The translations under genes and the position numbers were made by a program. Positions 53,501 through 59,589 of a stretch of 64,000 nt of DNA are shown piece after piece. The notes beneath the pieces are model-generated. The model saw only the letters and a program-made list of their open reading frames with translations, was not told the origin of the DNA and searched no databases. Source of the stretch: Planococcus citri (Eukaryota; Arthropoda; Insecta; Hemiptera; Pseudococcidae); contig NC_088680.1 of the NCBI RefSeq assembly GCF_950023065.1, positions 71,027,350 to 71,091,349 on the forward strand. Direction: 5' to 3'. How positions within the stretch are numbered: position 1 is the stretch's first letter; the number at the start of each line of letters is the position of its first letter.

Positions 53501-56500
53501 TACCAGCGATTCGACTGTGTAGCTCTTCGGAAACGGTTTGGGAAATGATTATTTTCGCTTGATGAGAAGATTTTTGCCATGTTGCAATCAACTTACGTCT
53601 TTCGGCGGCGTCGGCGGCGGTATCGGTCGTTTTTGGTTCATCTGGGCAGGTTGATTTACCTTCGACGATGTCCACGGCATTAAACAAGGCGAGTACGTCG
53701 AGCACTTTATCTTTCCATGACGGCCAATCACTGGAACAGGACAGAGGCTTTATACCCTTGATATAATCCATGATACAATTAGGCGAATATGGATATCAAC
53801 AGCTCACAACTGCGATCCACAATCTGTACGTCGAATGATAACGCGCGATTAGATATCAACAGCTAACAACTGCGATCTAATTTTCGAATAATACAACCGC
53901 ACATGAACCTTTGAATTTGAATTAGATAACGTTACGAACGAAATACATCACGATTAGCGTTTTATCTCGAAAGGCACAGTATAACGCGTCTGTAGCCCAT
54001 AACCTATTGAAATACGGTGCACAATTCGAAATAAAAAATGTATTCGAACATATTTACACTAATACAAAATGTACAATAAAATAAAACGAAATAAAATCGC
54101 CATAATGCGAACGGAAAACGTAAAACGGTAGTAATACTCGAATAGAAACGCGGACATTCGAATAGAAAATCTAAAACTCATCGGAGATGTTTGTTGACTT
54201 TACACATACAATGTATCGCGATAATACGAAGAATTACGCGTATTTACGATGAAATAAATAATTAAAAATAATGACTCGAATTTTACATTATTTTCAACAG
54301 GTTGCATATTGGTTTGCCTGAACCTTATCAGTTTGGTGGGCATTCTTATCAGTGAGTAAGTATCATAATTTCATATTTTGAACAATTTTCACAAGGTGTT
54401 TTTGAAATGTATAGCTTTTATTTAGTTTTTTCTTCAATTTTAAACACTGTTGAATCCTGTGATGGAAAAAGATCCGCTCTTTGTCGAGGTTCAAAGACGT
54501 TTTGCCAACTTCTTTAAAACTCGACAAAGAGAGGATCTTTTTCCATTACAGGGTTTAACAGTGTTTAAAATTGAAGAAAAAACTAAATAAAAGCTATACT
54601 TACATTTCAAAAACACCTTGTGAAAATTGCTGAAAATATGAAATTTTGATACTCGCTGATAAGAATGCCCACCAAACTGATAAAGTTCACGCAAACCAAT
54701 ATGCAACCTGCGATACATCAAAAGCCTTATTCCCTTTTTGAGACTAATTTTTGCTGTTTCCCCATTGACTGTAATAGGTAGGCAGGATCAATCCCAATCT
54801 TTTCAAGAGCTGTCATCATAGACTCCATTTTTAAAAGTCAAATGCTTTTTCAAAATCAATGAATGCTAAACATAAGGGCATTCTAAATTCATTGGTTTTT
54901 TCAATGACCTGGCGCATAACATGAATATGGTTAATCACAGGCTTGTCAGACCAGACCAAAAAACTGGACCGATGACCACAACCGGACCCAAAAATGCACA
55001 CAAGACCGAGTTGACCCGACCAGACCTTAGATCTCTAAAAAAAATTTATGTAAATATTAACCAAACAGATGACCCTTTTCAGAAAAAATGACAGGGATAG
55101 ACCTAGACTGAAGACCTTTCTAAAAAATCAGACCAATGACCGCAGTTTGGACCTCAGTCAAGTCCAATTTTTCAAATTTATAATGCCATTTTAGATGCCT
55201 ATTTCGAATAAATTTCCATTGTGATTTAATTTCTTTTGAAGTTTCGATGTTTTGAAAGTAAAAATCCCATTTTTCAACTTATCTTACGTGTTAGGAAGCT
55301 TTTTTATTTCTGAAAAATGAAGACTGTTTTTTGGACCTGGGCTGACCCATGATCACCATGAAAATTTCTGGTCAGGACCGGACCAGACTGACCTACAAAG
55401 ATAAAAAATGCAGAACTGATTGGACCTGGGCTGACCCATGATCACAATGAAAATTTCTGGTCAGGACCGGACCAGACCGACCTACAAAGATAAAAAAAGC
55501 AGAACCGAATGACCCAACCAGACCATTTGAAAGCTCTAAACTAGGACCTTGATTTTGGAGCAACCGCAAAACCTGAGCGGTCCTACAATCGTGCTTCTTC
55601 CCTTACATAATCCTGCTTGTTCATCTGGTCGGGCTTTGTCAAGCTTTTCTTTCAACCTTATGGTAATTAGGTATCCTTGTGAATAGTTTGTACATATTGG
55701 GAAGTAGGCTTATACAGTCTGTGCAATTTAGTTAGGTGGGTGGAGTGCACAACCTATGTAAGTGGGAAGTGGGAACTAAACGAGGGCCCCAAGTCAGCAG
55801 CCAAATATGCCAACATGGACTTCTTGTTGGTTAGAAAAAATAACTCTTGCTTCTCAGTTTTTACTATTTATTAGTGCAAAGCTTTTCACCCGCTTACGTT
55901 GGTTGCGCATGCCATCCGCCTAACTAAATTGCATGGACTATAGGACAGTAGTTTTTTATATCAGCTTTGTCTCCTTTTTATGAATCAAAACCAGTTCAGC
56001 ATTGTTCCATTCATCTGGAATTTTTCCTTCGTCTAGGCACTGGTTATAAATAGTACTGCCAGGTATTCGTTTATTTCATTTTCATCTCCATCCAGTTCTA
56101 TGATTTCTGTTATTAGGTACTCCATCTTTTCCTGATGATTTATTATTTTTTCATTAATTGAAGGGTTCCTTTCCAAGTCGGCCTAAGTCCATTTTTTCCA
56201 TTTCGAGAAAAACACGAATAAGTGTTTTTCTCGCCCTTCCGCTTCAATAATAAATGATGTGATTATATGGTTGTGAAGCTTGATCTTTCTGCTTTAAAGT
56301 ACCATATTGGTATTTTTTTAATTTTGCGTATTTTCAGCTCCAGAGCACGTCAAAGAGTCAGAAAAAGTGGACTTAGGCCACTTTGGAATTATCTGATGTT
56401 AAAAATTTCGAAAAAGAGCTGAAAAAAATGCGTTTTTTCAAAAAAAAATTCACGAATCATTAATTTAATACATTTCTGAAACAATTTCATTCAAAGCACT

Positions 56501-58920
56501 TATTTGTACATACCATGATGAATAATACATGTGAAAACGCCTTCACTCGAAAATCGTTGAAAAACTTCTGAAAAACTGCATTTGTATACAAATATTCGTA
56601 AAAAATGTATGATTTAGGCCACTTTGGAATAATCAGCTGTTTTTTCGAGCCGGCAAAACAGCGCTCCTGAGCGAAAAAAGTAACGCCAGGTGTTGGGACA
56701 AGGTGATAAAGGTGTTAACCGACCTGTACCAGCAGATGGCGCTGCTAACTCAAAAATGATAAAAATGGACTTAGGCCGACTTGGAAAGGAACCCTTCAAT
56801 TGCTTTAGGTTCTTCTTTTTCTCTTGTACTATAGTTGGTGGAACTGAGGGGGTGGGTGGTATTCGGAGGTGTTGAGGCTGCAGAGTATCGTGGTATAGTT
56901 TTCTGTAAAAATCTGCAATTACTTTTATCACTTCTTCGTATCCTATTTGTCAAATTCGTGAATAGCGCAAAGCGCTGAACCGAATAATAAAAGCTATCTA
57001 TCTATCTCTCTTTATTCCATACATATGTTCCAGTCTCGTCTTTCATTTCCATTATCTGTCTATTTCCAATTTTTAATTCACATCTGAGGACTTTCATACT
57101 GCTGTACTACAGTTAATTCAAAGTTGTTGGGAAGTGGCCCAAAAATTTGAAATTTTAAAACAATTTCAAGTTGATTTTAGTACCTTCTGCCGAAAATCTG
57201 AGGCCTTTAAAATCAAAATTGGACCTTCGCCATATTTTTAGAAAAGCCTTCGAATTCAACATAAATAGCTTCCTAGCTGTTGGTGTTTTTTGAACTTTTT
57301 TTGAAAACTTTTGCCTTGGATTAGGTTCATTCTGTCGATAGTTCCAGGTTCTCGAGTATGCATCATGCAATTGATGGAAAAATGGTCCCTATAAAAAAAA
57401 TATTTATACTCTTGTGCTTGAATATTGTAATAAAATTTGTAACCATTGAAAATATGGCTGTAGTAATTCGAGGGTTTCTTCTACGTAAGTTGGTGTACCA
57501 AAAATAGGCATTCGATTCAGCTACGATGACCACTATGACCAGTAACTTTTAATAAAATATACATATCATCTACGGTGTAGTCTACTGGTAGTGAAGTACG
57601 AGTACACCTAGGTATGCGCCCCGAGCCAATACCGCCACAATGTTGAAATTTCAAGAAAGTGAAAACCTACGAGTATTTAAAAATGAATCCTCGCTCGGCT
57701 ACTACTTTCTCTAGTCTGCTTCGTCAACTGTGTATCTGTATACGAGTACGTTTGTTTCGCAGCCTGGTGACCATTTACTACTTATACATAATGTATAGGT
57801 ATAGGTATCCAATACAGCCGAGACTCGTCGACTAATGAGTTTCCAAAATAAGTCTAGCTAATCGTTTATTTTATTTATTGCCAAATGAGTCCGCTTCTAG
57901 TATTCTTGCCAAAATACGGATCAGCGATCAACGACGACAATCAATAGCTGTTCTGTGCGATTGGAATATGTCGAAAGCGAAATAGCATGCACTGCATCTG
58001 ATTGACGGTTTTTGAAAGAATTTACGACGAGAATACTCCATTCCCATTACTCCCAACTACTATCCATAATATTCCACACGCGTAATTTAAATACGAGGAG
58101 AGAGTCGAGACGACCGACGCTTATGTAACTAACCCGTTGTCTACGTCTCTTCTTTACCTACTTCTTCTTGTTGTCCCTTTGTAGCACGACTGATGTGTAT
58201 ATGTACTTGAACTCTTCTTAGTTACTCGTATGCTGGCTGTAGTGGCTGTGGCTTAATCGCTACTCAATTTTACACATACACATGTACTCTTGGACGCTTA
58301 TGACGACAACATACCGAACACAAACGTTAATAATGGATTCGGGAACACCCTATTTCGCGGCAGAATGCAGAAATAATTGTTTTACTTACTCGTAATTAAG
58401 ATCTGGGCGAGGGCTTAAGATTACAGCAGCGTAATTGCGTTTTCGACTGTGACAAAATTTACACGCACATGTCACACGATAACGAATCGTTTTGTTTTTC
58501 ATCGTGTTATGTTTTCCGTTTTTCCGAGAAACTGTGTCTGTCTGTATACAGGTAGGTACTAGGTAGTGGACAGGGTAGCTAAGTACTCCTTATGTTAGAC
58601 TGCATGCATCGCATTTTCAACTTGGGCATCATCCCGGAAGCCAGATGCGCTCATGCTTGGCGACTGGCGCTTGCGATGAATGGCGTCGTGTCGCGCCGCG
58701 CCATCCCACCGCGTTCTCACGGTTGAGAAATTTTCTCATGTATATATTTTACTCGTACTTACCAGTCTGCTAATCAATTATATCTGTGTTTGCCTAGGTC
58801 ATGAGTCAAGATGTGAAAAAGGAGAACCCGTTACAGTTCAAATTTCGCGCCAAATTTTATCCGGAAGATGTGGCCGAAGAATTGATACAAGATATTACCC
58901 TGAGGCTGTTTTATTTACAG
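20521..58920 (+). CDS. Moe: Moesin (ERM family), 5' half of the gene
   Basis: Moesin links the cortical actin skeleton to membrane proteins and is controlled by PIP2 binding and C-terminal phosphorylation. Exons seen: alternative first exons 20521-20532 (MPKS) or 33845-33862 (MVASKN), then 45728-45907 (60 codons) and 58798-58920 (41 codons), all phase 0. The two shared exons encode the first FERM lobe: MNVRVTTMDAELEFAIQ, then VWFFGLQYTDSKGD, then KENPLQFKFRAKFYPEDV and ITLRLFYLQ. Introns are 25.2 kb (from the first exon), 12.9 kb and more than 5 kb. The rest of FERM, the helical stalk and the actin-binding tail lie beyond the window. Identity to insect moesin is very high in these segments. 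Confidence 0.95.
20533..22090. other. Moesin intron 1, gene-free start
   Basis: Non-repetitive-looking intron sequence with several GC-richer patches. No exon with good splice sites and no recognisable protein on either strand. Confidence 0.5.
22091..22860. repeat. Unclassified repeat-like intron sequence
   Basis: Sequence with C-runs (C10 near 22800) and simple A-rich tracts. It runs directly into the foldback element that starts near 22840. No protein-coding signal. Confidence 0.4.
22840..24000. mobile_element. Foldback element with ~170-bp units, copy 1 (right part missing)
   Basis: Starts with a terminal block (CATCCTAAGGAAC, then GCGGCCATTTTGATTGACAG), continues with a unique segment, then tandem units marked by GGAGCCTCCAGC / GCTGGAGGCTCC. 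The units switch orientation in the middle (near 23700), so the element is an inverted array. The right terminus breaks off near 24000. Related copies lie at about 30690-32430 and 59590-61150. Confidence 0.75.
24001..25330. repeat. Degenerate array of TTTTTGCCAAAAATTG-type units
   Basis: Short A/T-rich units (around 25-40 bases, core GCCAAAAATTG with CTTTTT) repeat with high divergence. Related tracts are at 35290-35930, 37216-37410 and (reversed) about 63000-63400. The many ORFs here are repeat translations rich in Phe, Lys and Leu. A C12 tract lies near 24625. Confidence 0.6.
25331..27700. other. Moesin intron 1, gene-free
   Basis: Mixed sequence with a GA/GAGT microsatellite near 26615-26640. 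The ORFs at 26003-26425 and about 26716-27242 show no recognisable domain and no splice support. They look like chance ORFs in a locally GC-richer patch. Confidence 0.45.
27701..28560. repeat. Diverged A-rich repeat array, + orientation
   Basis: Loose repetition of phrases such as AAATTTGG.AAAATT, GTTGAAAA and AAAACACT at intervals of about 80-150 bases. Similar material is at 34736-35290, and in reverse orientation at 41880-43900. Confidence 0.5.
28610..29620. repeat. Minisatellite of GGTAAATTACTGGTAATTT units
   Basis: About 1 kb made almost only of 17-24-base units related to GGTAAATTACTGGTAATTT and its inverse AAATTACCAGTAATTT. There are higher-order repeats of about 30-70 bases. The one long ORF inside (29344-29586) is a repeat translation (LLVIYGKLPVISGK). 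Confidence 0.9.
29884..30209 (-). pseudogene. Possible gene fragment or retrocopy, frameshifted, unidentified
   Basis: An open frame of 75 codons ending at 29884 has a normal amino-acid mix (for example FPLIIKAKKFHEEIPRV and IDPTTPENGLKQ), unlike the neighbouring repeat ORFs. A second frame upstream starts with ATG at 30209 (MTETYATKQLIAKE) and runs towards it, and one frame change would join the two. No intron fits. I do not recognise the family. Confidence 0.3.
30210..30690. other. Moesin intron 1, gene-free
   Basis: Moderately GC-rich sequence with CGA-rich patches. No gene or repeat was recognised. Confidence 0.4.
30691..32430. mobile_element. Foldback element with ~170-bp units, copy 2
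   Basis: Units begin with paired GGAGCCTCCAGC boxes about 29 bases apart, near 30909, 31050/31079, 31229/31259 and 31390/31420. From about 31560 the same units run in reverse (GCTGGAGGCTCC). The right end carries the unique segment (GCAGGTCGAAAATAGGATAC) and a terminal block ending near CCTTAGGATGTCC, an inverted match to the left end of copy 1. Confidence 0.8.
32431..33440 (+). promoter_or_regulatory. GC-rich region, likely internal moesin promoter and 5' UTR exon
   Basis: From about 32900 the base composition shifts to GC-rich. There are GAC repeats (about 32924-32946), GGTACAG repeats (about 33188-33224) and many CpG. A strong 5' splice site, CTGAG/GTAAGC, at 33440/33441 may end a non-coding first exon. 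The region lies just upstream of alternative coding exon B at 33845. Promoter function is inferred from composition and position. Confidence 0.5.
33845..33862 (+). CDS. Moe: Moesin first coding exon B (MVASKN)
   Basis: ATG in a good context (CAAAATGG), six codons MVASKN, then GTAAGT. It is phase 0, so it joins in frame to the MNVRVTTM exon at 45728. Its own GC-rich upstream region makes it a probable alternative promoter product, 13.3 kb downstream of exon A. Confidence 0.65.
33863..34735. other. Moesin intron 1, gene-free, GC-richer
   Basis: No further exon was recognised. The ORFs at 34321-34676 lack splice support and recognisable domains. An ACGACG microsatellite lies near 34141-34156. 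Confidence 0.45.
34736..35290. repeat. Diverged A-rich repeat array
   Basis: Same style as 27701-28560: AAATTTGG.GAAAATTGC phrases, GAAAAACATG and GAGT.AAAAACA. No gene. Confidence 0.45.
35291..35930. repeat. GCCAAAAATTG-type degenerate array
   Basis: Repetition of TTTTTGCCAAAAATTG and TCTCACTTTT phrases, as at 24001-25330. The ORFs are low-complexity. Confidence 0.5.
35931..37215. other. Moesin intron 1, gene-free
   Basis: AT-rich sequence with an AAAT microsatellite near 36122-36140. Nothing else recognised. Confidence 0.45.
37216..37410. repeat. GCCAAAAATTG-type degenerate array, short
   Basis: A short block of the same family as 24001-25330 and 35291-35930. Confidence 0.45.
37548..37806 (-). 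pseudogene. Unidentified gene-like ORF fragment
   Basis: The - strand frame reads with normal protein composition (for example PLTKLAFSMHLDDISEEF and YLRRADIHTGILQFSVED) and continues 5' of its first Met to about 37806. It degenerates into poly-Phe/Lys at its 3' side near 37560. It may be an exon or a fragment of a transposon or retrocopy. No family was recognised, and no clear donor or acceptor pair. Confidence 0.3.
37807..39845. other. Moesin intron 1, gene-free
   Basis: Mixed sequence with GTATAGGTA-type short repeats (about 38035-38060) and a TCGAA/TCGAG run (39285-39316). The ORF at 38481-38741 follows an AG but has no recognisable domain. It is not called as a gene. Confidence 0.45.
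39846..41452. mobile_element. DNA transposon with ~200-bp TIRs, split by a hAT-type element
   Basis: The left TIR (39846-40000 continuing at 40681-40735) matches the right TIR (about 41251-41452) in inverse, starting TACAAAGGTCAGTCAACAAA. The outer TA suggests a TA target, as in Tc1/mariner-type elements. The ~500-base interior has no intact transposase. The left TIR is interrupted by the insertion at 40001-40672. Without that insertion the element would be about 0.93 kb. Confidence 0.85.
40001..40672. mobile_element. hAT-type non-autonomous element, 8-bp TSD
   Basis: 672 bases with 20-base perfect TIRs TAGGGCTAGGATTTATATGC. The flanking duplication ATAATGAG is at 39993-40000 and 40673-40680. 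The 8-base duplication and the TAGGG tip fit the hAT superfamily. The interior repeats GCGCATAT / ATATGCGC many times, probably subterminal transposase-binding repeats. No transposase is present. Confidence 0.92.
41453..42273. other. Moesin intron 1, AT-rich
   Basis: No gene. From about 41880 it grades into the reversed form of the A-rich array seen at 27.7 kb. Confidence 0.45.
42274..43434. repeat. Tandem duplication of a ~570-bp segment
   Basis: The blocks 42274-42842 and 43434-ending 42843-43434 are nearly the same over their full length (for example both have TTTTTGGTCATTTTTTGATC and GATGATTTAATTATGCAA). They differ mainly in T-tract lengths and scattered single changes. Non-coding. Confidence 0.88.
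43435..45727. other. Moesin intron 1, end
   Basis: AT-rich, then mixed sequence. The ORFs at 44253-44642, 44689-45096 and 45292-45675 have no recognisable domain or splice support. The 3' splice site TTGATTACAG precedes the FERM exon. Confidence 0.5.
45728..45907 (+). CDS. Moe: Moesin FERM exon 1
   Basis: Sixty codons, phase 0 at both ends, bounded by TTACAG and GTAAGT. It starts MNVRVTTMDAELEFAIQ and ends WIKLYKK, the ubiquitin-like F1 lobe of the FERM domain. The first codon is itself ATG, so a transcript with a non-coding first exon could still start here. Confidence 0.97.
45925..48818. mobile_element. Candidate hAT-like element, host of the giant palindrome
   Basis: The ends read CAGGGTGTCTAC and GTAGACACCTTG, a 12-base inverted match with one mismatch. 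Both ends are followed inwards by repeated GTACGAAA / ACGAAAAAAGTACG phrases. The flanks TGAAATTT and TGAATTTG would be an imperfect target duplication. The interior repeats a GCCCTCGCTTCGCTCGGGC motif in degraded forms (about 46126, 46450, 46770 and 46855). No transposase ORF was found. Confidence 0.45.
47204..48726. mobile_element. 1.5-kb palindromic Tc1/mariner-type element
   Basis: Two arms of about 748 bases (47204-47951 and about 47979-48726) are almost perfect inverted copies around a loop of under 30 bases. The tips are CAGTGGTGTGAAAATTATTA, typical of Tc1-like TIRs, with TA on each side (47202-47203, 48727-48728). No transposase. It lies in moesin intron 2, so nascent RNA could fold into a very long hairpin. 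Confidence 0.93.
48819..49214. other. Moesin intron 2, short gene-free stretch
   Basis: No recognised feature. It grades into the 3' end of the LINE. Confidence 0.4.
49969..50106. mobile_element. Small hairpin MITE inside the LINE
   Basis: Arms of about 60 bases start TTCTGCACTGTAGC and end GCGCTACAGTGCAGAA, with an inner TAGGTAA/TTACCTA pair. Total about 138 bases, no coding capacity. Confidence 0.7.
50315..50609 (-). repeat. 3' LTR of the copia-type element
   Basis: 295 bases, no difference seen from the copy at 54005-54299. Preceded (element sense) by the polypurine tract. Confidence 0.95.
50856..53771 (-). CDS. Gag-protease-integrase polyprotein of the copia-type element
   Basis: 971 aa without interruption. 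Residues 1-250 are the Gag region of copia elements, starting MDYIKGIKPLSCSSDWPSWK. A zinc knuckle CX2CX4HX4C is at 256-269 (CKYCSGKGHWLKKC). A retroviral-type protease motif IDNGATKHIT has D335. The GAG-pre-integrase block LYHERWGHID is near 471, but the HHCC finger shows only one clear Cys (C508). In the integrase core, D534 (GDICGPF) and E635 (VELARTL) align with catalytic residues. The middle Asp is replaced: the usual S-D-N-G-G-E-F reads SSRQGEF. The tail is Ser/Pro/Lys-rich, then unique sequence. No RT or RNase H follows; only 246 bases separate the stop from the LTR. It may be mobilised in trans. Confidence 0.9.
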   Translation of the reverse strand: MDYIKGIKPLSCSSDWPSWKDKVLDVLALFNAVDIVEGKSTCPDEPKTTDTAADAAERRKLIATWQKSSHQAKIIISQTVSEELHSRIAGRLSAREAWQVLTKEFDDKAEDQIFRECLNFFSTEWNDYEDAPSVVARIKNQHREFRAGLENRKIETVDKLLEILFVSKVLHILPSRFEAFKSSYLLLNAQADKSLSNLSDSLITHERNVAPVHSSTSSSSSEAMFVKSGQKSGSNVVAKTSGDQSVRNHQRNAQVCKYCSGKGHWLKKCSQWINDGKPPFPARANDTSGCSPQVNVSGCSPKLNDIDSEPKSALLADCEQLNLVTSSSDQSWWIDNGATKHITSNREWFHTYEPFSKPNYVKAAGSRVTAVGHGSIEVASFVNGQLVKFDLTDVWHVPGISKNLFSVVAAHDKKPESRFYSNPTFCKFEAENRVMFTGTRSKNGSLFKASFETILPEPQVNAVESSEIVQLYHERWGHIDKNHVRAKLAELGLKKRSQETKTNSSNPCQFEKVHRETFEQRSSTRAVGELLSGDICGPFDCSFGGRKYLIVIKDDYSNYHHTFVEKEKTAAVVSRCVREVLFKARTLGHRVLEFQSSRQGEFDNKAVRSVLREFDVRHHFTPHAAVERGSSAIVELARTLKYSNPEITYPIEIWAELVTTATYLLNRVGKSTINGSTPYEMWFGIPPRIKHLRIVSSKCYVNVTIQSRQNLDKKVLEGYLVGYYGDEQYRVYVPEKRDIVISKDVTFYEKLRDCDQRVTIPITRDLLDPIDNDTDTEISDEKKSAPSTSKSSLVTPKSSTKSTPKSSPKSSPKSSNSSLLENDEFDDANDILNDDLEETELLSRWRNLRDKNRLKSQDVNNHANCVEIEIFTAEIEASTKSYAEAVRSQPRSNSKDPMDTAIRSIAANNAPDLRSRSPGKRSDIDKSDICIRSSISSKRAAVTSPETRRYLSGKSYHRKRQLSTLRIRRQL
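53790..53880. repeat. Direct repeat in the copia leader
   Basis: GATATCAACAGCTCACAACT near 53792 recurs with one change near 53853, both followed by GCGATC. It lies between the primer-binding site and the Gag start, a region that can hold packaging signals; that role is a guess. Confidence 0.6.
54005..54299 (-). repeat. 5' LTR of the copia-type element
   Basis: 295 bases, no difference seen from 50315-50609. The promoter for element transcription should lie here. Confidence 0.95.
54946..55575. mobile_element. GACC-rich element inserted in the LINE
   Basis: The LINE frame breaks after GRSTIV and resumes at HIHVMRQ. The intervening ~630 bases consist of phrases such as GGACCAGACCGACC and GACTGACC. 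An internal direct duplication of about 85 bases recurs near 55340 and 55425 (GGGCTGACCCATGATCAC). Tip-like CAGGCTTGTC and its partial inverse CAAAACCTG occur at the two edges. Superfamily unknown. Confidence 0.6.
55715..55940. mobile_element. 226-bp MITE with TA target duplication
   Basis: TIRs CAGTCTGTGCAATTTAGTTA and its near-inverse (27 bases, four mismatches), flanked by TA on both sides (55713-55714, 55941-55942). Non-coding, inserted in the LINE. Confidence 0.8.
56160..56797. mobile_element. 638-bp MITE inside the LINE
   Basis: Perfect TIRs of at least 36 bases starting GAAGGGTTCCTTTCCAAGTC, flanked by AATT on both sides. The interior has repeated GGACTTAGGCCACTTTGGAAT phrases (near 56367 and 56605), a second-order copy of the TIR sequence. 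The LINE frame resumes on the other side. Confidence 0.88.
57111..58797. other. Moesin intron 2, end
   Basis: Mixed sequence with GGTAC/GTATAGGTA short repeats. No gene was recognised. It ends at the 3' splice site TTTGCCTAG. A TCTA microsatellite (about 56996-57010) lies within the 5' piece of the LINE. Confidence 0.45.
58798..58920 (+). CDS. Moe: Moesin FERM exon 2
   Basis: Forty-one codons, phase 0, bounded by CCTAG and GTAAAT. It encodes VMSQDVKKENPLQFKFRA through ITLRLFYLQ, continuing the FERM domain directly from WIKLYKK. The next exon expected from the family (starting VKNAIL) is not found before position 64000. Confidence 0.97.
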
Positions 58921-59589
58921 GTAAATATCGTACCAGTGTTGTTTCGTTGTAGAATTTAAGCTTACCTCCCTTTGCTATGGCTTTCCTACTTTTTTTCGAG
59001 GAAAGGAATTTGTTTGTGGGGGGGGGGGGGGGTAACTAAAGAAGAGATAAATTTCTCTTTATCTGGTGTGTTCGCACGATCATCCGACTCGAAGACATTT
59101 GTAGAGCCTCTAGCAAGTTTTCAAATTTCTCGAAAGGGGCTAAAAATAGGACGTTTTGGATTTTTTGCCGGGGGTGGGAGGGGGGGGGGTTTGAATCAAA
59201 AACATTGGTTGATATTCGTATGCAACGCTCCGAAAATTAAAAACCTAATTAAATATGAATTTAGAATTAATAAATTACATGACACACTTTTTTTTCGATT
59301 CTTAGAATTTTTATTGGGGGGGGGGGGGGGAGATTGGAGAAGGCAAATTAAAAAAATGAGTTAAAATTCGTATTCAGTGGTGACTCGGGATATTCGACAT
59401 TTTTTTCACATTTTGACCAAAAATTTGAGGTTTGTGCCCCTCCCCCCCCATTTCAATTGATTTTGTGAATCCCATCATGAAAAGTTCATACCAGGACACA
59501 GAATCAAGAAAGAACAGGAACACGTCCTAATACCCCCGCAAACAAAATTTCAATTGTCTAAAAGTCAATTTTAAATTTTTTGTTACAAT
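58921..59589. other. Moesin intron 3, G-rich tracts
   Basis: Contains G runs of 15 or so near 59017-59032 and 59317-59332 and a C run near 59441. No exon was recognised. The ORF 58972-59364 is a product of the G runs. Confidence 0.5.

Larger units (their letters stand above)
50315..54299 (-). mobile_element. Copia-type LTR retrotransposon, 3985 bp, identical LTRs, no RT
   Basis: The LTRs, 295 bases each (50315-50609 and 54005-54299), appear identical, so insertion is recent. A 5-base duplication GGTTG lies at 50310-50314 and 54300-54304. In element orientation (- strand) the LTR starts TGTTGAAA and ends TTTCAATA (TG...TA). The primer-binding site GGTTATGGGC (54004-53995) directly follows the 5' LTR and matches the copia-style internal site of initiator tRNA-Met. 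A polypurine tract TAGGGAAAG (50618-50610) precedes the 3' LTR. One long ORF covers Gag, protease and integrase. No reverse transcriptase is encoded. Confidence 0.95.
50290..54729. mobile_element. Palindromic MITE (second copy) split by a copia-type element
   Basis: Same family as 7523-7989. The left 25 bases (50290-50314) and the remainder (54300-54729) are separated by the LTR element. The break is exactly at the duplicated GGTTG. This proves that the MITE was present before the retrotransposon arrived. The MITE itself sits inside the LINE reverse transcriptase. Confidence 0.9.
49215..57110 (-). pseudogene. Old LINE (RTE-like non-LTR retrotransposon), broken by nested insertions
   Basis: A - strand reverse transcriptase is recognised in scattered pieces. 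Order from 5': about 57110-56802 (pre-RT, YVWNKERD and VIADFYRKLY); 56159-55980 (NKSSGKDGVP, LDEGKIPDEWNNAELV); 55712-55576 (ISLLPNMYKLFTRI, LKEKLDKARPDEQAG); 54945-54730 (HVMRQVIEKTNEF, LAFIDFEKAFD); 50289-50107 (VDALSPKLFSH); 49968-49250 (MVDGFVYLGQDMTM, GKPKRRWEDEIRTCDEELW). Frames shift and stops occur, so it is inactive. The pieces are separated by the elements listed separately. Confidence 0.85.
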
